DNA of 64,000 nucleotides from Pseudonocardia broussonetiae (GTDB taxonomy: Bacteria > Actinomycetota > Actinomycetes > Mycobacteriales > Pseudonocardiaceae), in the NCBI RefSeq assembly GCF_013155125.1, contig NZ_CP053564.1:4099501-4163500 (forward strand). Reading direction: 5' to 3'. The notes under the pieces were generated by a model. The model saw only the letters and a program-made list of their open reading frames with translations, did no database searches and was not told the DNA's origin. Every line of letters starts with the position of its first letter. Position 1 is the stretch's first letter. Below are positions 23,614 through 32,623 of the stretch, one piece after another. Both the position numbers and the translations under genes were made by a program.

Positions 23614-25563
23614 ATGCAACACATGGCCGTGCCCGCGGTGTCCATGCCGATCACCGGCCGTGGCGCGCGGCAGTGGACCGTCGTGGTGCTCCTCGTGGTC
23701 GGGTCGGTCGCGGGCATGCTCGTGGCGGCCGCGCTCGGTGTGTCGGCGGGAGCGGCCGCGACAGCGGGTCTGCCCGACGCCGGGCCGCTCGTGACGGTCG
23801 CGCTGCCGATGGTCCGGGTGTTGTCCGAGGTGGCTGCGACGGTCACGGTCGGGATGTTGCTGTTGGCCGCCGCTCTGGCGCCGCCGCAGCGCAGCGGCTA
23901 CCTCGACGTGGCCGGCTTCCGGGCGGTGCGAACGGCCGCGGTGTCCGCGGCGGTGTGGGCGGCGGCGGCGCTGCTGATGGTGCCGCTCACCGTGGCCGAG
24001 GCGTCGGGTCGCCCGCTGGTCGAGGCGTTGGGCTCGCTCGCCGCGGCGTTGCCGGTCCTGCCCACGTCCTCGGCCTGGCTCGTGACCGGCGCCGTCGCGG
24101 CTGCCGTCGCCGTCAGGAGTGCGGGCACGCTCACCTGGGGATGGTCGGTCGTCCTGTTCGCCGCCGCCGTCGGCGGGCTGCTGCCCGTGGCCGCGTCGGG
24201 GCACTCCGCCGTCGGCGGGTCCCACGACATCGCCACCGACAGCCTGCTGCTGCACGTCGTGGCGGCCGCGCTCTGGGTCGGTGGTCTGTTCGCGACCCTG
24301 CTGGTCGCGACCTCGGCGCCGCGGGCGCTGCGCACCGCGCTACCTCGTTTCTCCACGCTGGCCGGGTGGTGCTGGGCGGTGCTCGCCCTCTCCGGACTAG
24401 TCAACCTGGCCGTGCGCCTCGGCGTCGACCCACGAGCCCTGCTCACCCCCTACGGCGCGGTCGTCGTGGGCAAGACCATGGCCCTCGCCGCGCTGGGGTT
24501 CATCGGGCTCGTCCACCGGCGACGCACCGTCCCGGCCGCGGCCCGGGGCCGCACGGTCGACCTGCTGCGCTGGGGTGGGCTGGAACTCCTGATCATGGTG
24601 GTCACGATCGGGCTCGCGGTCGGGCTCGGGCGCACCCCACCACCGGCCGGGCCGGCGAGCGGGACGAGCCGGACCGAGGAGGCACTCGGGTACGAGCTCG
24701 CCCCACCGGACGGGCTGCTGCAGCTCGTCGCCGCGGTCCGGTTCGACGTGGTGTTCACGCTCGTCGTGGCCGTTCTCCTGATCACCTATCTCGCCGGGGT
24801 GCGCATGCTCCGGGTTGCGGGCGCGGTGTGGCCGCTGCGCCGAACCGTCGCCTGGTGTGCCGGCGCGCTGGTCGTGCTCGTCGCCACCTCGTCGGGCATC
24901 GGCCGCTACGGGGCGGCCATGCCGAGCGTGGCCGCTGTCGGCCAGGTGCTCCTGCTGGCCGTCGCACCGGCGCTGCTCGCCGCTGGCGCGCCGCTGCGGC
25001 TCGCGTGCCTCGCGCTGCCCGCGGTCGGTGCGACGGGTGGGCCGAGTCCGCGGGGCAGTCTGCTGTGGCTCCTGCGACGTCCCCTGGCCCGACGGTTGCG
25101 CCGGCCGGGCGCCGCGCCGCTGATCCTCGCGGCGGTTCAGCTCACCTTGTACGGCGCCGGGGGGCTGGACCTCCTGCTGGCCTCGTCGGCCGGACGCCAG
25201 GCGCTGGACGCGTTGCTGTTCCTGACGGGCTGTGTCGTCGCGGCCGGCCTCACCGGCTCGTCCCGTCCGCGCCCGTGGGAGGTTCTCACCCTCATGGGTG
25301 TGCAACTGGCCGTCGGGATCGCCCTCCTCGTCCGACCGGACGTCGTCGGTGCGGAGCACTTCCGCGGCGTCGGGCTCGTCTGGGTGCCCGATCTCCTCGC
25401 CGAGCAGCGGTGGGCCGCGGTCGTGTGGCTGGTGTGTCTGCCGGTTGCCGCCGGGCTGCTTCTGGCCACCGTGTCGCCCGGTCGCGGCGCCACTCCACGG
25501 ATCGGGTCGGCGAAGCTGCCCGCCACGCTCGCCGTCGTCACGGGTGGGTCAGCCCGGGTGTGA
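23614..25563 (+). CDS. CopD-CtaG fusion membrane protein, copy 2
   Basis: 649 residues from ATG 23614, with GAGGAG five bases upstream. It is the closest paralogue of copy 1 at 13320: CopD half with GHSAVGGSHDIATD and HVVAAALWVGG, linker GLAVGLGRTPPPAG, and CtaG half with LVATSSGIGRYGAAM and GLVWVPDLLAEQRWAAVVWL. As in copy 1 the CtaG domain lacks the HMLAHM-type stretch. It is the fourth gene of the 21362-25563 operon. The C-terminal extension is longer than that of copy 1, and its 3' end overlaps a small leftward gene. Confidence 0.9.
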   Translation: MQHMAVPAVSMPITGRGARQWTVVVLLVVGSVAGMLVAAALGVSAGAAATAGLPDAGPLVTVALPMVRVLSEVAATVTVGMLLLAAALAPPQRSGYLDVAGFRAVRTAAVSAAVWAAAALLMVPLTVAEASGRPLVEALGSLAAALPVLPTSSAWLVTGAVAAAVAVRSAGTLTWGWSVVLFAAAVGGLLPVAASGHSAVGGSHDIATDSLLLHVVAAALWVGGLFATLLVATSAPRALRTALPRFSTLAGWCWAVLALSGLVNLAVRLGVDPRALLTPYGAVVVGKTMALAALGFIGLVHRRRTVPAAARGRTVDLLRWGGLELLIMVVTIGLAVGLGRTPPPAGPASGTSRTEEALGYELAPPDGLLQLVAAVRFDVVFTLVVAVLLITYLAGVRMLRVAGAVWPLRRTVAWCAGALVVLVATSSGIGRYGAAMPSVAAVGQVLLLAVAPALLAAGAPLRLACLALPAVGATGGPSPRGSLLWLLRRPLARRLRRPGAAPLILAAVQLTLYGAGGLDLLLASSAGRQALDALLFLTGCVVAAGLTGSSRPRPWEVLTLMGVQLAVGIALLVRPDVVGAEHFRGVGLVWVPDLLAEQRWAAVVWLVCLPVAAGLLLATVSPGRGATPRIGSAKLPATLAVVTGGSARV

Positions 25564-25692
25564 TCGGTCGGGACCGGTGCCGCGGCGGGTCAGTCGCCGG
25601 AACCAGCTGCCGCCGTAAAGGGGAAGCGCGATCACCAGCAGGACGAGCACGGGGATCCCGGCGAACACGCCGATCGCCTGGAGTGTGGTCAT
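25549..25692 (-). CDS. 47-residue single-helix membrane protein
   Basis: ATG 25692 follows GGAAGGA six bases upstream. The peptide MTTLQAIGVFAGIPV then a helix (LVLLVIALPLYGG) and a basic tail WFRRLTRR is a typical small inner-membrane protein. It overlaps the last 15 bases of copD-ctaG copy 2 in antisense. No family recognised. It lies downstream of the VKOR/DsbA operon on the same strand, separated by 125 bp. Confidence 0.5.
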   Translation of the reverse strand: MTTLQAIGVFAGIPVLVLLVIALPLYGGSWFRRLTRRGTGPDRSHPG

Positions 25693-25817
25693 GAAGGGTC
25701 CTTCCGTGACGGGCAGTCGCCCGGGGGCGGGCGGGTGGCCGTCGAGGTGAGGGTCTTGCGAGGGATCGCCGATCGGGGGTCAGCGTGTCGGCGCCGTGGA
25801 CCGACACACCGAGCCGG

Positions 25818-26090
25818 TCACTCGGATCTCCGGTCCTGGTGCGGCACGTCGACGTCGTCGGACTCGTCATGCGCCTTCTCGGGCGCGTGGGCGTCGGCGT
25901 CCAGGCCGATGGAGGGGACACCGGCGATCAGTGCCCGGCGCTCGACGGCCCGTCGCCTGCGGTCGGGATCGGTCAGCTGCGCGACCAGCAGGCCGGTGAC
26001 GAGCAGCACCACCAGCCCGGCGACCACGAGCAGGGGCCAGATCTCGCGGCGTCCGGTGATCGCGTAGCTGGCCAGCACGAAGGAGGTCAT
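25818..26090 (-). CDS. small membrane protein at the end of the VKOR/DsbA operon
   Basis: 90 residues from ATG 26090, overlapping the VKOR stop (ATGA). One strong helix (PLLVVAGLVVLLVTGLLVAQL) and a charged C-terminal tail rich in Arg, Asp and His. No family recognised. The overlap implies it is made with VKOR and DsbA; it may be a small partner of those proteins. Confidence 0.55.
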   Translation of the reverse strand: MTSFVLASYAITGRREIWPLLVVAGLVVLLVTGLLVAQLTDPDRRRRAVERRALIAGVPSIGLDADAHAPEKAHDESDDVDVPHQDRRSE

Positions 26091-26704
26091 GACAGGAGTC
26101 CCGTCCAGTAGGGCCAGAAGCGCACCGCCACCAGCGTGGCGAGCGCGACCAGCCAGGCGGCGAGCACGGCCCCGTGGTACTCGGCGAGCCGGGAACCGGC
26201 CGGTCGGCGGCCCAGGTTGTGCAGCGTCGAGTACCAGAACACGGTGATGGTCACGACCCACACGGCCATGCAGTACGGGCACAGCGCGCCGATCACGTAG
26301 AGGCTCTGCGCGATCAACCAGTGGACGAACAGGACACCGGCCGTCGCACCGACCTGCAGCCCCAGCCACATCCACCGGGGGAGGACGACGCCGCCGACCA
26401 CCGCCGCACCGAGGGTGGCGACGACGGGGAAGGCGAGCAGGCCGATGAGGGGGTTGGGGAAGCCGAACACCTCGGACTGCGGTGAGGACATGATCGATCC
26501 GCAGGACAGGACCGGGTCGATGCTGCACGCCGGGACGAACTCGGGGTCCTCGAGCAGGGCGATGCGGTCGAGGATCAGCACGAAGGCGGCCAGGGCGCCG
26601 ACGCCGCCTCCGGCGAGGAGGATCCAGCCGGTCGCCCGGCCCAGGAACGTGCTCATCTCGGCCGGGGGCGCGGTGCCCCGGGCCCGTAAGCCGAGTGGGG
26701 ACAT
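26087..26704 (-). CDS. VKOR-family disulfide-forming membrane protein
   Basis: 205 residues from ATG 26704, with GGAGAAGG just upstream. Five helices with the VKOR signatures: outer Cys pair CSIDPVLSCGSIM followed by FGFPNPLIGL, and the redox-active CPYC (IGALCPYCMAVWVV). VKOR reoxidises DsbA-type proteins by passing electrons to quinone, replacing DsbB in actinobacteria. It starts 11 bp after the DsbA-like gene, so the two form an oxidative-folding unit. Unlike mycobacterial VKOR there is no fused thioredoxin domain; the partner is the separate upstream protein. Confidence 0.92.
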   Translation of the reverse strand: MSPLGLRARGTAPPAEMSTFLGRATGWILLAGGGVGALAAFVLILDRIALLEDPEFVPACSIDPVLSCGSIMSSPQSEVFGFPNPLIGLLAFPVVATLGAAVVGGVVLPRWMWLGLQVGATAGVLFVHWLIAQSLYVIGALCPYCMAVWVVTITVFWYSTLHNLGRRPAGSRLAEYHGAVLAAWLVALATLVAVRFWPYWTGLLS

Positions 26705-26714
26705 GGACCTTCTC

Positions 26715-27386
26715 CTATCGGGCGAGGGCGAGGTCGAGCTGGGCCCGGAGGTCGTCGACCGACTCCGGCTCGAGGCGCGCGCCGTCGAGGAAGAACGTGG
26801 GAGTGCCCTGCACGCCGGCAAGCTCGCCGTCCGCCCGGTCCCGGAGCACGCGCTCCAGGGTGGTGGGATCGGACACGGCCTGGTCGTAGGCGACGAGGTC
26901 GAGACCCAGGTCGACGGCGAACTGCCGGAACAGGGCGGCCTGCGACTCCTGCTGCTCGCCCCACTGCGCCTGGGTCTCGAACATCGTGCGGTACATGTCC
27001 TCGAAGCGGCCCTGCCGGGCGGCCGCCTCGACCGCGACGGCGGAGTTCTTGGCGTTCGCGTGGCTGGGGATGGGGAAGTAGCGGGCGACGAAGGTGACGC
27101 GGTCGCCGTACTCGGCGCGCAGCTGCTCGACGGCGGGGAACGCGGCCCGGCAGGACTCGCACTCGAAGTCGAGGAACTCGACGAAGGTGGCCCGGCTCTC
27201 GGACGGGGTGGACAGGAGGTGGCTGTCGGCGCGGACGAGTACCTCGTCGGGTACCAGCTGGGCGGCCGGTGGGCCGCCGGCGAAGTCGGGGACCGCGGTG
27301 TCGTTGCGGGTGAGGAGCAGGGCGCCGACGAGGACGGCGAGGACCACGAGGACGACGGTCAGGGTGGCCCGGAGGTTCTTGGTCAT
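26715..27386 (-). CDS. membrane-anchored DsbA-like thiol oxidase
   Basis: 223 residues from ATG 27386. One N-terminal helix, then a thioredoxin fold with DsbA-type helical insertion: VEFLDFECESCRAAFP holds the active site CESC, RYFPIPSHANAKNSA marks the inserted domain, and GVQGTPTFFLDGARLEP the cis-Pro loop. It would introduce disulfides in exported proteins, with VKOR as its reoxidant. This oxidising pair complements the reducing CcdA/TlpA systems elsewhere in the window, and could serve Cys-rich copper and peptidoglycan proteins. Confidence 0.92.
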   Translation of the reverse strand: MTKNLRATLTVVLVVLAVLVGALLLTRNDTAVPDFAGGPPAAQLVPDEVLVRADSHLLSTPSESRATFVEFLDFECESCRAAFPAVEQLRAEYGDRVTFVARYFPIPSHANAKNSAVAVEAAARQGRFEDMYRTMFETQAQWGEQQESQAALFRQFAVDLGLDLVAYDQAVSDPTTLERVLRDRADGELAGVQGTPTFFLDGARLEPESVDDLRAQLDLALAR

Positions 27387-27571
27387 GATCCCTCTCTGGG
27401 GGCGGGTTCACGGATGCGTCGGCGGAAGCGCCGGGGGCGAGATCGGGTGGGGACGCGGCGGAGGCGGGCGGCGGCCGGTCGAGGGCCCGCGCACGACGTG
27501 CGGCGGACGGCAGGGCTTCACCGGGCGGACCCGGCAGGCCGCCGGGACCTAGCGGACGGGCCGGTGCGTCA

Positions 27572-27970
27572 TCACACCCGGGCGATGCCGACGGCGAGCA
27601 GTCGGCGGCGTCCCGGCAGCAGGCGGCGCGGAGCCCAGGGAGCGGTGCCGCCCGCGGTGGCCCGCGCGGCGACGAGACCGGCCGCGATCAGGGCGACGAG
27701 AACGAGGGCCGGGTCGGCCGGCGGCAGGCAGTCGGGGAGCAGGGCGCGCGCGGCGCCTGCGATGACCGGCGTGGCACCGGCCTCGCACACGGTGTCGTGC
27801 CCGATCCCGTGCCCGAGGTCCTGGATCACGGCCGCCGCCGGTGCGGGACCGGTCGGGGCCAGCAGCGCCTGGCAGGCGAACAGCTGGGCCAGGATCGCGA
27901 TCGCCAGCACGGCACGCGTGCCCCATCCGGCCGCCGGGCGGCGGGAACGGGGCACGCGGACGCTGCTCAT
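27572..27970 (-). CDS. membrane protein of unknown function
   Basis: 132 residues from ATG 27970. Two helices flank an external loop with GHGIGHDTVCEAG, a His/Cys-containing stretch, and a second Cys (LLPDCLPP). The first helix contains LAQLFACQALL. No family recognised; the arrangement (basic N-terminus, helix with a Cys, His-rich loop) resembles the protein at 45561. It lies between the ARB_07466-like gene and dsbA on the same strand. The 185 bp to dsbA hold no recognisable gene. Confidence 0.45.
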   Translation of the reverse strand: MSSVRVPRSRRPAAGWGTRAVLAIAILAQLFACQALLAPTGPAPAAAVIQDLGHGIGHDTVCEAGATPVIAGAARALLPDCLPPADPALVLVALIAAGLVAARATAGGTAPWAPRRLLPGRRRLLAVGIARV

Positions 27971-28022
27971 GACGTCAGCGACGATAACAACGGACGTCTG
28001 CGGCGGGTGGCGTGGGCTGGCG

Positions 28023-28778
28023 TCAGTCCTCGAACGACACGTGGACATGGTCCATGTGGTTGGCCGTCGCCCCGCCGCGGTCCTCCATGGCCTCCCAGCC
28101 CGAACCGGTGTTGATCCGCTGCCGGTAGATCACGTACTTGATCCCGAGCCGGTCCATGTTCTCGACGGCGTACTCGGCGAGCTGCTCACCGGGGTCGCGG
28201 TCGACCATGAGGTCGAGCGCGAGCCCGGCGGGGTGGTCGGAAGTGCCGGCACGACCGGCGACGCCGTAGACGGTGTCGACGCCGAACCGGCAGCGCAGCT
28301 CGGTGCCGGCGTCGGTCACCGCGGGCTGCACGGTCTCGAAGCCGGAGTCGCCGTCCGCGCAGCTGTTGGCGCGGCGCTCTTCCTCGCGGGCGGCGGCCTC
28401 CGCCTCCTCGGCCTCCTGCCTCGCGCGCTGTTCCTCGCCCAGGGTCACGGCCTTGACCAGAGCCCCGGCGTCGAAGGTGGTGGGCTCCGGCGCGACCGGT
28501 GCGACGCTGGACAGAAGGGTGGGGCCGTCGGGGAGTGCCGGCGACGTGAGCGTGTCGAGCTGGACCGCGGCCGGTGCGACCTCCGCCTCGGCGATCGGCA
28601 GGTGTTCACCGGTCGCGAGGGCGCCGCAGCTGACGGCGGTGACGGCGAGGACGCCGGTGGATCCGTAGCGCGCGGCCAGACTGCTCGTGCGGGAAGCGTG
28701 CCGCGGGGGGGCGGAAGGTGCGGGGGCGGGACGTACGCGCGTCGTCGATCGGCGCGTTGGAGCGCTGTGCCGTGCCAC
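28023..28778 (-). CDS. secreted ARB_07466-like cell-wall protein
   Basis: 251 residues from GTG 28778, with GAGAGG upstream; starts VARHSAPTRRS. A membrane helix or signal segment is followed by a Glu/Arg-rich coiled coil (about residues 125-150, EEAEAAAREEERRA) and a C-terminal domain with GVAGRAGTSDHPAGLALD, VIYRQRINTGSGW and NHMDHVHVSF. These match the ARB_07466/endolysin-like domain, related to M15-type peptidases, with the Ser-Asp-His-Pro and His-x-His motifs. Likely acts on peptidoglycan. It is preceded by an M23 peptidase with a similar VARH start, and both may be under the same control. Confidence 0.8.
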   Translation of the reverse strand: MARHSAPTRRSTTRVRPAPAPSAPPRHASRTSSLAARYGSTGVLAVTAVSCGALATGEHLPIAEAEVAPAAVQLDTLTSPALPDGPTLLSSVAPVAPEPTTFDAGALVKAVTLGEEQRARQEAEEAEAAAREEERRANSCADGDSGFETVQPAVTDAGTELRCRFGVDTVYGVAGRAGTSDHPAGLALDLMVDRDPGEQLAEYAVENMDRLGIKYVIYRQRINTGSGWEAMEDRGGATANHMDHVHVSFED

Positions 28779-29005
28779 GAACGGACCTCTCGTGCCGGAC
28801 GGCCGGTCGGAAGCGAGCGGGGAGCAGGCGGAGCGGGGAGCGTCCGTTTCCGTTCCGTTACCGGGCCGTGGTCCAGCGACCGTACGAAACGGACATCGAC
28901 CCCGGCAAATGGGGACCCCGATAACGCGACGACCGGGCTGCTGGGTGCTGTGAGCGGGGCCCGGACCGTTGCTACGGCCCCGAGCCACTGGGCCGGCTCG
29001 GCCGC

Positions 29006-29854
29006 TCAGACGTCGATGCCGCGTTCCTGCAGCCACGCGGTCGGGTCGAGTTTGGTGCCGTCGACGTCCCAGATCTCCAGGTGCAGGTGCGGCCCCGTGG
29101 AGAAGCCGCGGTTGCCCACCTCGGCGATCTGGGCGCCGGCGGACACCTGTTGCCCGACCTCGACGTAGGTGCGGTTGATGTGGCCGTAGACCGACCGGGT
29201 GCCGTCGGGATGCCGCAGGACCACCCACAGGCCGAAACCGCTGGCCGGGCCCGACTTCTCCACGACACCGTCGGTCACGGCGAAGATGGGCGTGCCGATG
29301 GCGTTGGCGACGTCGAGGCCGTTGTGGGTGCGGCCCCACCGGGGGCCGGACAATGACGTGACGCGGCCCGTCACCGGCTGGGCGAAGGCGCTGTCCCCGA
29401 ACAGAGCGGCGCCCGGAGCCCCGGCGGCGAGGGCCGAGTCGAGGATCGCCGCCTGCCGAGCGAGTTCCTGCCCGATCTCGACGGCCTTGGTGAGGTTGCG
29501 GACGTCGACGGGGGAGTCGTCCGCGTGTGCGGCGGCCACGGCGCCGGGCAGGGGCTGGTCACCACCGACGCCGTCCCAGGAGACCGTGGCGGGCGCCGCC
29601 GTGTGCGCGTCCGGGACGGGGACCATTGCGCTGAGCACGACGGGCTCGAGATCGTCGCCGACGGGGACGATCATCGTCTCGGCCGCGGCCACCGCGGCTC
29701 CGGCCGCCACCGCGGCGACCAGTGTGCGCGCGCAGTAGGTACCGCCGGGAGGCGGTGGCAGGCGGTGCGTCCTGCCGGCCGCGACGATGTCTGTCGGCAT
29801 CGTCCGATCGGGCTCGGACGCCCGCGCGCCGCTGGGGGAGCGGTGGCGCGCCAC
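29006..29854 (-). CDS. secreted M23-family peptidoglycan endopeptidase
   Basis: 282 residues from GTG 29854, with GAAGGA upstream. After a hydrophobic export segment and a helical region (LTKAVEIGQELARQAAIL) comes an M23 (LytM) domain: WGRTHNGLDVANAIGTPIFA gives the first His and Asp ligands, YGHINRTYVEVGQQV the middle part, and TGPHLHLEIWDVDG the HxH. The zinc ligands are complete, so it should be active against cross-linked peptide stems. It is upstream of the ARB_07466-like gene on the same strand (230 bp gap). Confidence 0.9.
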   Translation of the reverse strand: MARHRSPSGARASEPDRTMPTDIVAAGRTHRLPPPPGGTYCARTLVAAVAAGAAVAAAETMIVPVGDDLEPVVLSAMVPVPDAHTAAPATVSWDGVGGDQPLPGAVAAAHADDSPVDVRNLTKAVEIGQELARQAAILDSALAAGAPGAALFGDSAFAQPVTGRVTSLSGPRWGRTHNGLDVANAIGTPIFAVTDGVVEKSGPASGFGLWVVLRHPDGTRSVYGHINRTYVEVGQQVSAGAQIAEVGNRGFSTGPHLHLEIWDVDGTKLDPTAWLQERGIDV

Positions 29855-30103
29855 GACAGAGTCCTTCTCGACGTCGATCCGGCGGCGGACCTGTGGGGGA
29901 GCTCGGACCGTCCGTCGTGATCGGGTTGTGATCGAAGTACCCGGACGTTAGCAGGGCCGCCGCAACGCCGTCGGAGGGGCGGCGCCCCTTCCCCCGTTGC
30001 TGTTCCGTGACCATGGCACGGCCGCGGACACGATCGGGTTCAATCCCGTGCCCTCACCCGGGGCCGGCCGTTGCACGGGGTGTCGAGTGCGGAAAGGACC
30101 AGT

Positions 30104-30607
30104 ATGGGCAGCTTCGGGGTCGTGGGTCGGCGCGTGTCGTGGAGAGGGCGCCGGGGTGCGGTCGTGCTAGCCCTGGTCGCCGCCACGCTGGTCTCCGCCG
30201 GATCCATCGCCGTGGCCCAGGAGGCCGACCCGCCGGTCGTGCCGGGCACTCCATGCACCGCGACCGCCACCGCCTGTGTCGACCTCGTCGGCCTTCGGGC
30301 GTGGCTCTTCCAGGACGGTCAGGTCCTGCGGGGGCCGGTGCCGATCAGCATCGGGACCGGCGGTGAGGACCGCACGCCGGCCGGACGGTTCCAGGTCGAG
30401 TGGAAGAACAAGGACCACATCAGCGGGGAGTCGGGCGCGCCGATGCCCTACGCGGTGTTCTTCGCCCCCGGCGGCATCGCGTTCCACGAAGGCAACCTGC
30501 AGACCAAATCCGCGGGCTGCGTCCGGCTGGCACGCGACGAGGCCGCTGCGTTCTTCGACTACCTGCAGGTCGGTGACGAGGTCCAGGTGCAAGGCGATGC
30601 CGCGTAG
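30104..30607 (+). CDS. secreted L,D-transpeptidase (YkuD), copy 1
   Basis: 167 residues from ATG 30104, with GGAAAGGA upstream. Signal peptide ends SIAVAQEAD. The compact YkuD domain runs from TACVDLVGLRAWLFQDGQ to FHEGNLQTKSAGCVRLARD, which contains the catalytic His and Cys (HxG...SxGCVR). Such enzymes make 3-3 cross-links or attach proteins to peptidoglycan. It precedes a CDF metal transporter by 21 bp; the same pairing appears at the far end of the window as a remnant next to the intact CDF gene. A second complete copy is at 57942. Confidence 0.92.
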   Translation: MGSFGVVGRRVSWRGRRGAVVLALVAATLVSAGSIAVAQEADPPVVPGTPCTATATACVDLVGLRAWLFQDGQVLRGPVPISIGTGGEDRTPAGRFQVEWKNKDHISGESGAPMPYAVFFAPGGIAFHEGNLQTKSAGCVRLARDEAAAFFDYLQVGDEVQVQGDAA

Positions 30608-30628
30608 CGCCTGCTGGAGGCGAGGGGC

Positions 30629-31529
30629 ATGGGTCAGGGACACGGGCACGGCGCCGCGACGTCGGGCGGGCGGCACCGCCGACCGCTGGTCATCGCCTTT
30701 GCGCTGACCGCCGGGTACATGGTCGTCGAGCTGATGGCCGGATTGGTGTTCGGATCACTGGCGCTGCTCTCGGACGCCGCCCACATGGGCACCGACGTTC
30801 TCGGGCTGGGCATGGCGCTGGCCGCGATCACGCTGGCGCAACGGCCGGCCACCTCGCAGCGCACCTACGGCACCTACCGGCTCGAGGTGCTCGCCGCGCT
30901 GGCCAACGGCCTGCTGCTGTTCGGCGTGGCCGGATACGTGCTCTACGAGGCCGTGCAGCGGCTCTCCGATCCGCCGGACGTGCCCGGTCTCCCGCTGCTG
31001 GTCGTCGCCGTCGTCGGCCTGGTCGTCAAATCTGATCAGCTTCCGGTTGCTCACCGCGGGGTCGAAGGAGAGCATCAACCTGCGCGGCGCCTACCTGGAG
31101 GTGCTGGCCGACATGCTCGGATCGGTCGGCGTGATCGTGGCCGCCATCGTGATCTACACCACCGGCTGGCCCTACGCCGACCCGATCGTCGGTGCCGCGA
31201 TCGGCCTGTTCATCCTGCCGCGGACCTGGACGCTCACCGCGCAAGCGCTGCGCATCCTCATGCAGGTCGCTCCGCCGGGGATGGATGTCGAGGCGATCCG
31301 GCGGCGCATCATCGAACTGCCCGACGTCCTCGACGTCCACGACCTGCACGTGTGGACGCTGACCTCAGGGATGGAGAACGCCTCCAGGCACGTGGTCGTG
31401 GCCGATGGCGCCGACTACCACGACGTGCTCGACCGGGTCCTGACCCTGCTGGCCGACGACTACGGCATCACCCACGTCACCGTGCAGTGCGAGCCGGCCC
31501 GTCACGAGGACCGCGACACCCCGGTCTGA
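30629..31529 (+). pseudogene. CDF (cation diffusion facilitator) transporter, broken by one-base insertion
   Basis: ATG 30629 with GAGGGG upstream; N-terminal MGQGHGHGAATS is the His-rich start typical of CzcD/ZitB. Helices include LALLSDAAHMGTDVLG with the HxxxD metal site. At 31028-31030 an AAA run holds one base too many: the frame reads VVGLVVK and stops matching, while the next frame continues LISFRLLTAGSKESINLRGAYLEVLADMLGS and the cytoplasmic domain to TGA 31527 (second HxxxD-type site as LEVLADMLGS). Removing one A restores a full protein of 299 residues. Either a real inactivation or a sequence error. The intact relative is at 62308. Confidence 0.9.
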
Positions 31530-31590
31530 GCCGGTCGTCGAGGGCCGTCGGTGGTCGGCACGGCGTGTGTCCGGGTGCGGCGGTGAGGTA

Positions 31591-31610
31591 CCTACGGTCA
31601 GAACGGTAGG
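31591..31610. terminator. small hairpin between convergent genes
   Basis: CCTACGGT-CAGA-ACGGTAGG forms an 8-bp stem with one mismatch, overlapping the stop codon of the leftward M56 peptidase gene and lying 60 bp after the CDF gene. It could end both convergent transcripts. No T-run follows, so support is weak. Confidence 0.3.
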
Positions 31611-32554
31611 ACGCCACACAGCACGGAGCCCGCCGCGACCGGCCCGGCGAGCAACGCGACGGATCCGGCGGTGAGCAGTACTCGCGTCCACAGGAGCGCG
31701 CCGCGGCTCGGGCACGACATGAGCCGCTCCGCGCGTCGGATCACGCCGGTGGCGGCGGCGGCCAAGGCCGACCCCGGGATGCTGACCGGTGCGGTGAGCG
31801 CCAGCAGGGCGCTGACGAGGTGTCGTGCGTCGCGGCCGCGGATCGCCGCGTCGTCCGCACACATCTCCACCAGCCGGGCGAGCTCGCGGTGGCCCGCGGT
31901 GAACAGCGGTATCCGTGGCATGACCCGGGCCAGCGCGCTGCTGAGGCCACGAACCAGATGATGGCGGCCCGTCAGGTGGGCCCGCTCGTGCGCCAGGACG
32001 ACGGCGAGCTGGTTCTCGTCGAGCGCACGAAGCGCAGGGCGGCTCAGGACGATCGTGGGCGGGCGTCCGGCGATCGCGTAGACGACCCTCTCCGGCACAT
32101 CCAGGATCACCGCGCCCAGCGCGTCGTCGTGTCGTCCGAGCAGCCGGGCGGCGTCGGCATGGCGGTGCGTGCGAGCGCGGAACCGCAGCAGCGCGCGGCT
32201 CAGTCCGAACGCGGTACCGACGGTCCCGGCGACCAGAACGACCGCCGACCCGACCGCCAGCCACTGGCCGACGGTGCCGTGGGCGCCGAGCGCCGCCGCG
32301 CAGAACGAGGCGACGCACCGATCCACGACGTGCCGGACGTCAGGGGACAGGAGTACGTCGGCCGCGACCAGGAGCACCGCGGCCACCCACGCGACCAGAA
32401 CTCCGACGAAGGCCGCCAGCCAGACTGTTACGCCGAGCGTCGGTGCCCGATCAAGGTGTCTGCGGTGCGCGAGGACGCGTGGCGCCAGGACCGCCACGAC
32501 GATCCCGTAGCCGATCAGGCAGACCGCAGCCTCGAGCCCGCCGAACCCGGCCAT
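31598..32554 (-). CDS. M56-family (BlaR1-like) membrane metallopeptidase
   Basis: 318 residues from ATG 32554, with AGGAGG upstream (GTG 32557 also possible). Three to four N-terminal helices, then a cytoplasmic gluzincin domain with LAVVLAHERAHLTGRHHLVR (HExxH type, here HERAH) and the downstream third-ligand region RLVEMCADDAAIRGRDA, then a last helix. The long C-terminal penicillin-binding sensor of true BlaR1 is absent. In this family such peptidases cleave or inactivate the partner BlaI repressor after a signal. It is directly downstream of the BlaI gene (66 bp). Confidence 0.9.
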   Translation of the reverse strand: MAGFGGLEAAVCLIGYGIVVAVLAPRVLAHRRHLDRAPTLGVTVWLAAFVGVLVAWVAAVLLVAADVLLSPDVRHVVDRCVASFCAAALGAHGTVGQWLAVGSAVVLVAGTVGTAFGLSRALLRFRARTHRHADAARLLGRHDDALGAVILDVPERVVYAIAGRPPTIVLSRPALRALDENQLAVVLAHERAHLTGRHHLVRGLSSALARVMPRIPLFTAGHRELARLVEMCADDAAIRGRDARHLVSALLALTAPVSIPGSALAAAATGVIRRAERLMSCPSRGALLWTRVLLTAGSVALLAGPVAAGSVLCGVLPF

Positions 32555-32623
32555 CACGACCTCCTCCGGTACACGCTAACCGTCGATGTTCTCCGGCTCC
32601 GTACGCGATCAGGCGCCGTTTGA

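Noticed and set aside
26415..29168. A 917-codon rightward frame opposite VKOR, DsbA and the wall enzymes
   Set aside because: No motif and antisense to five well-supported genes with ribosome sites.
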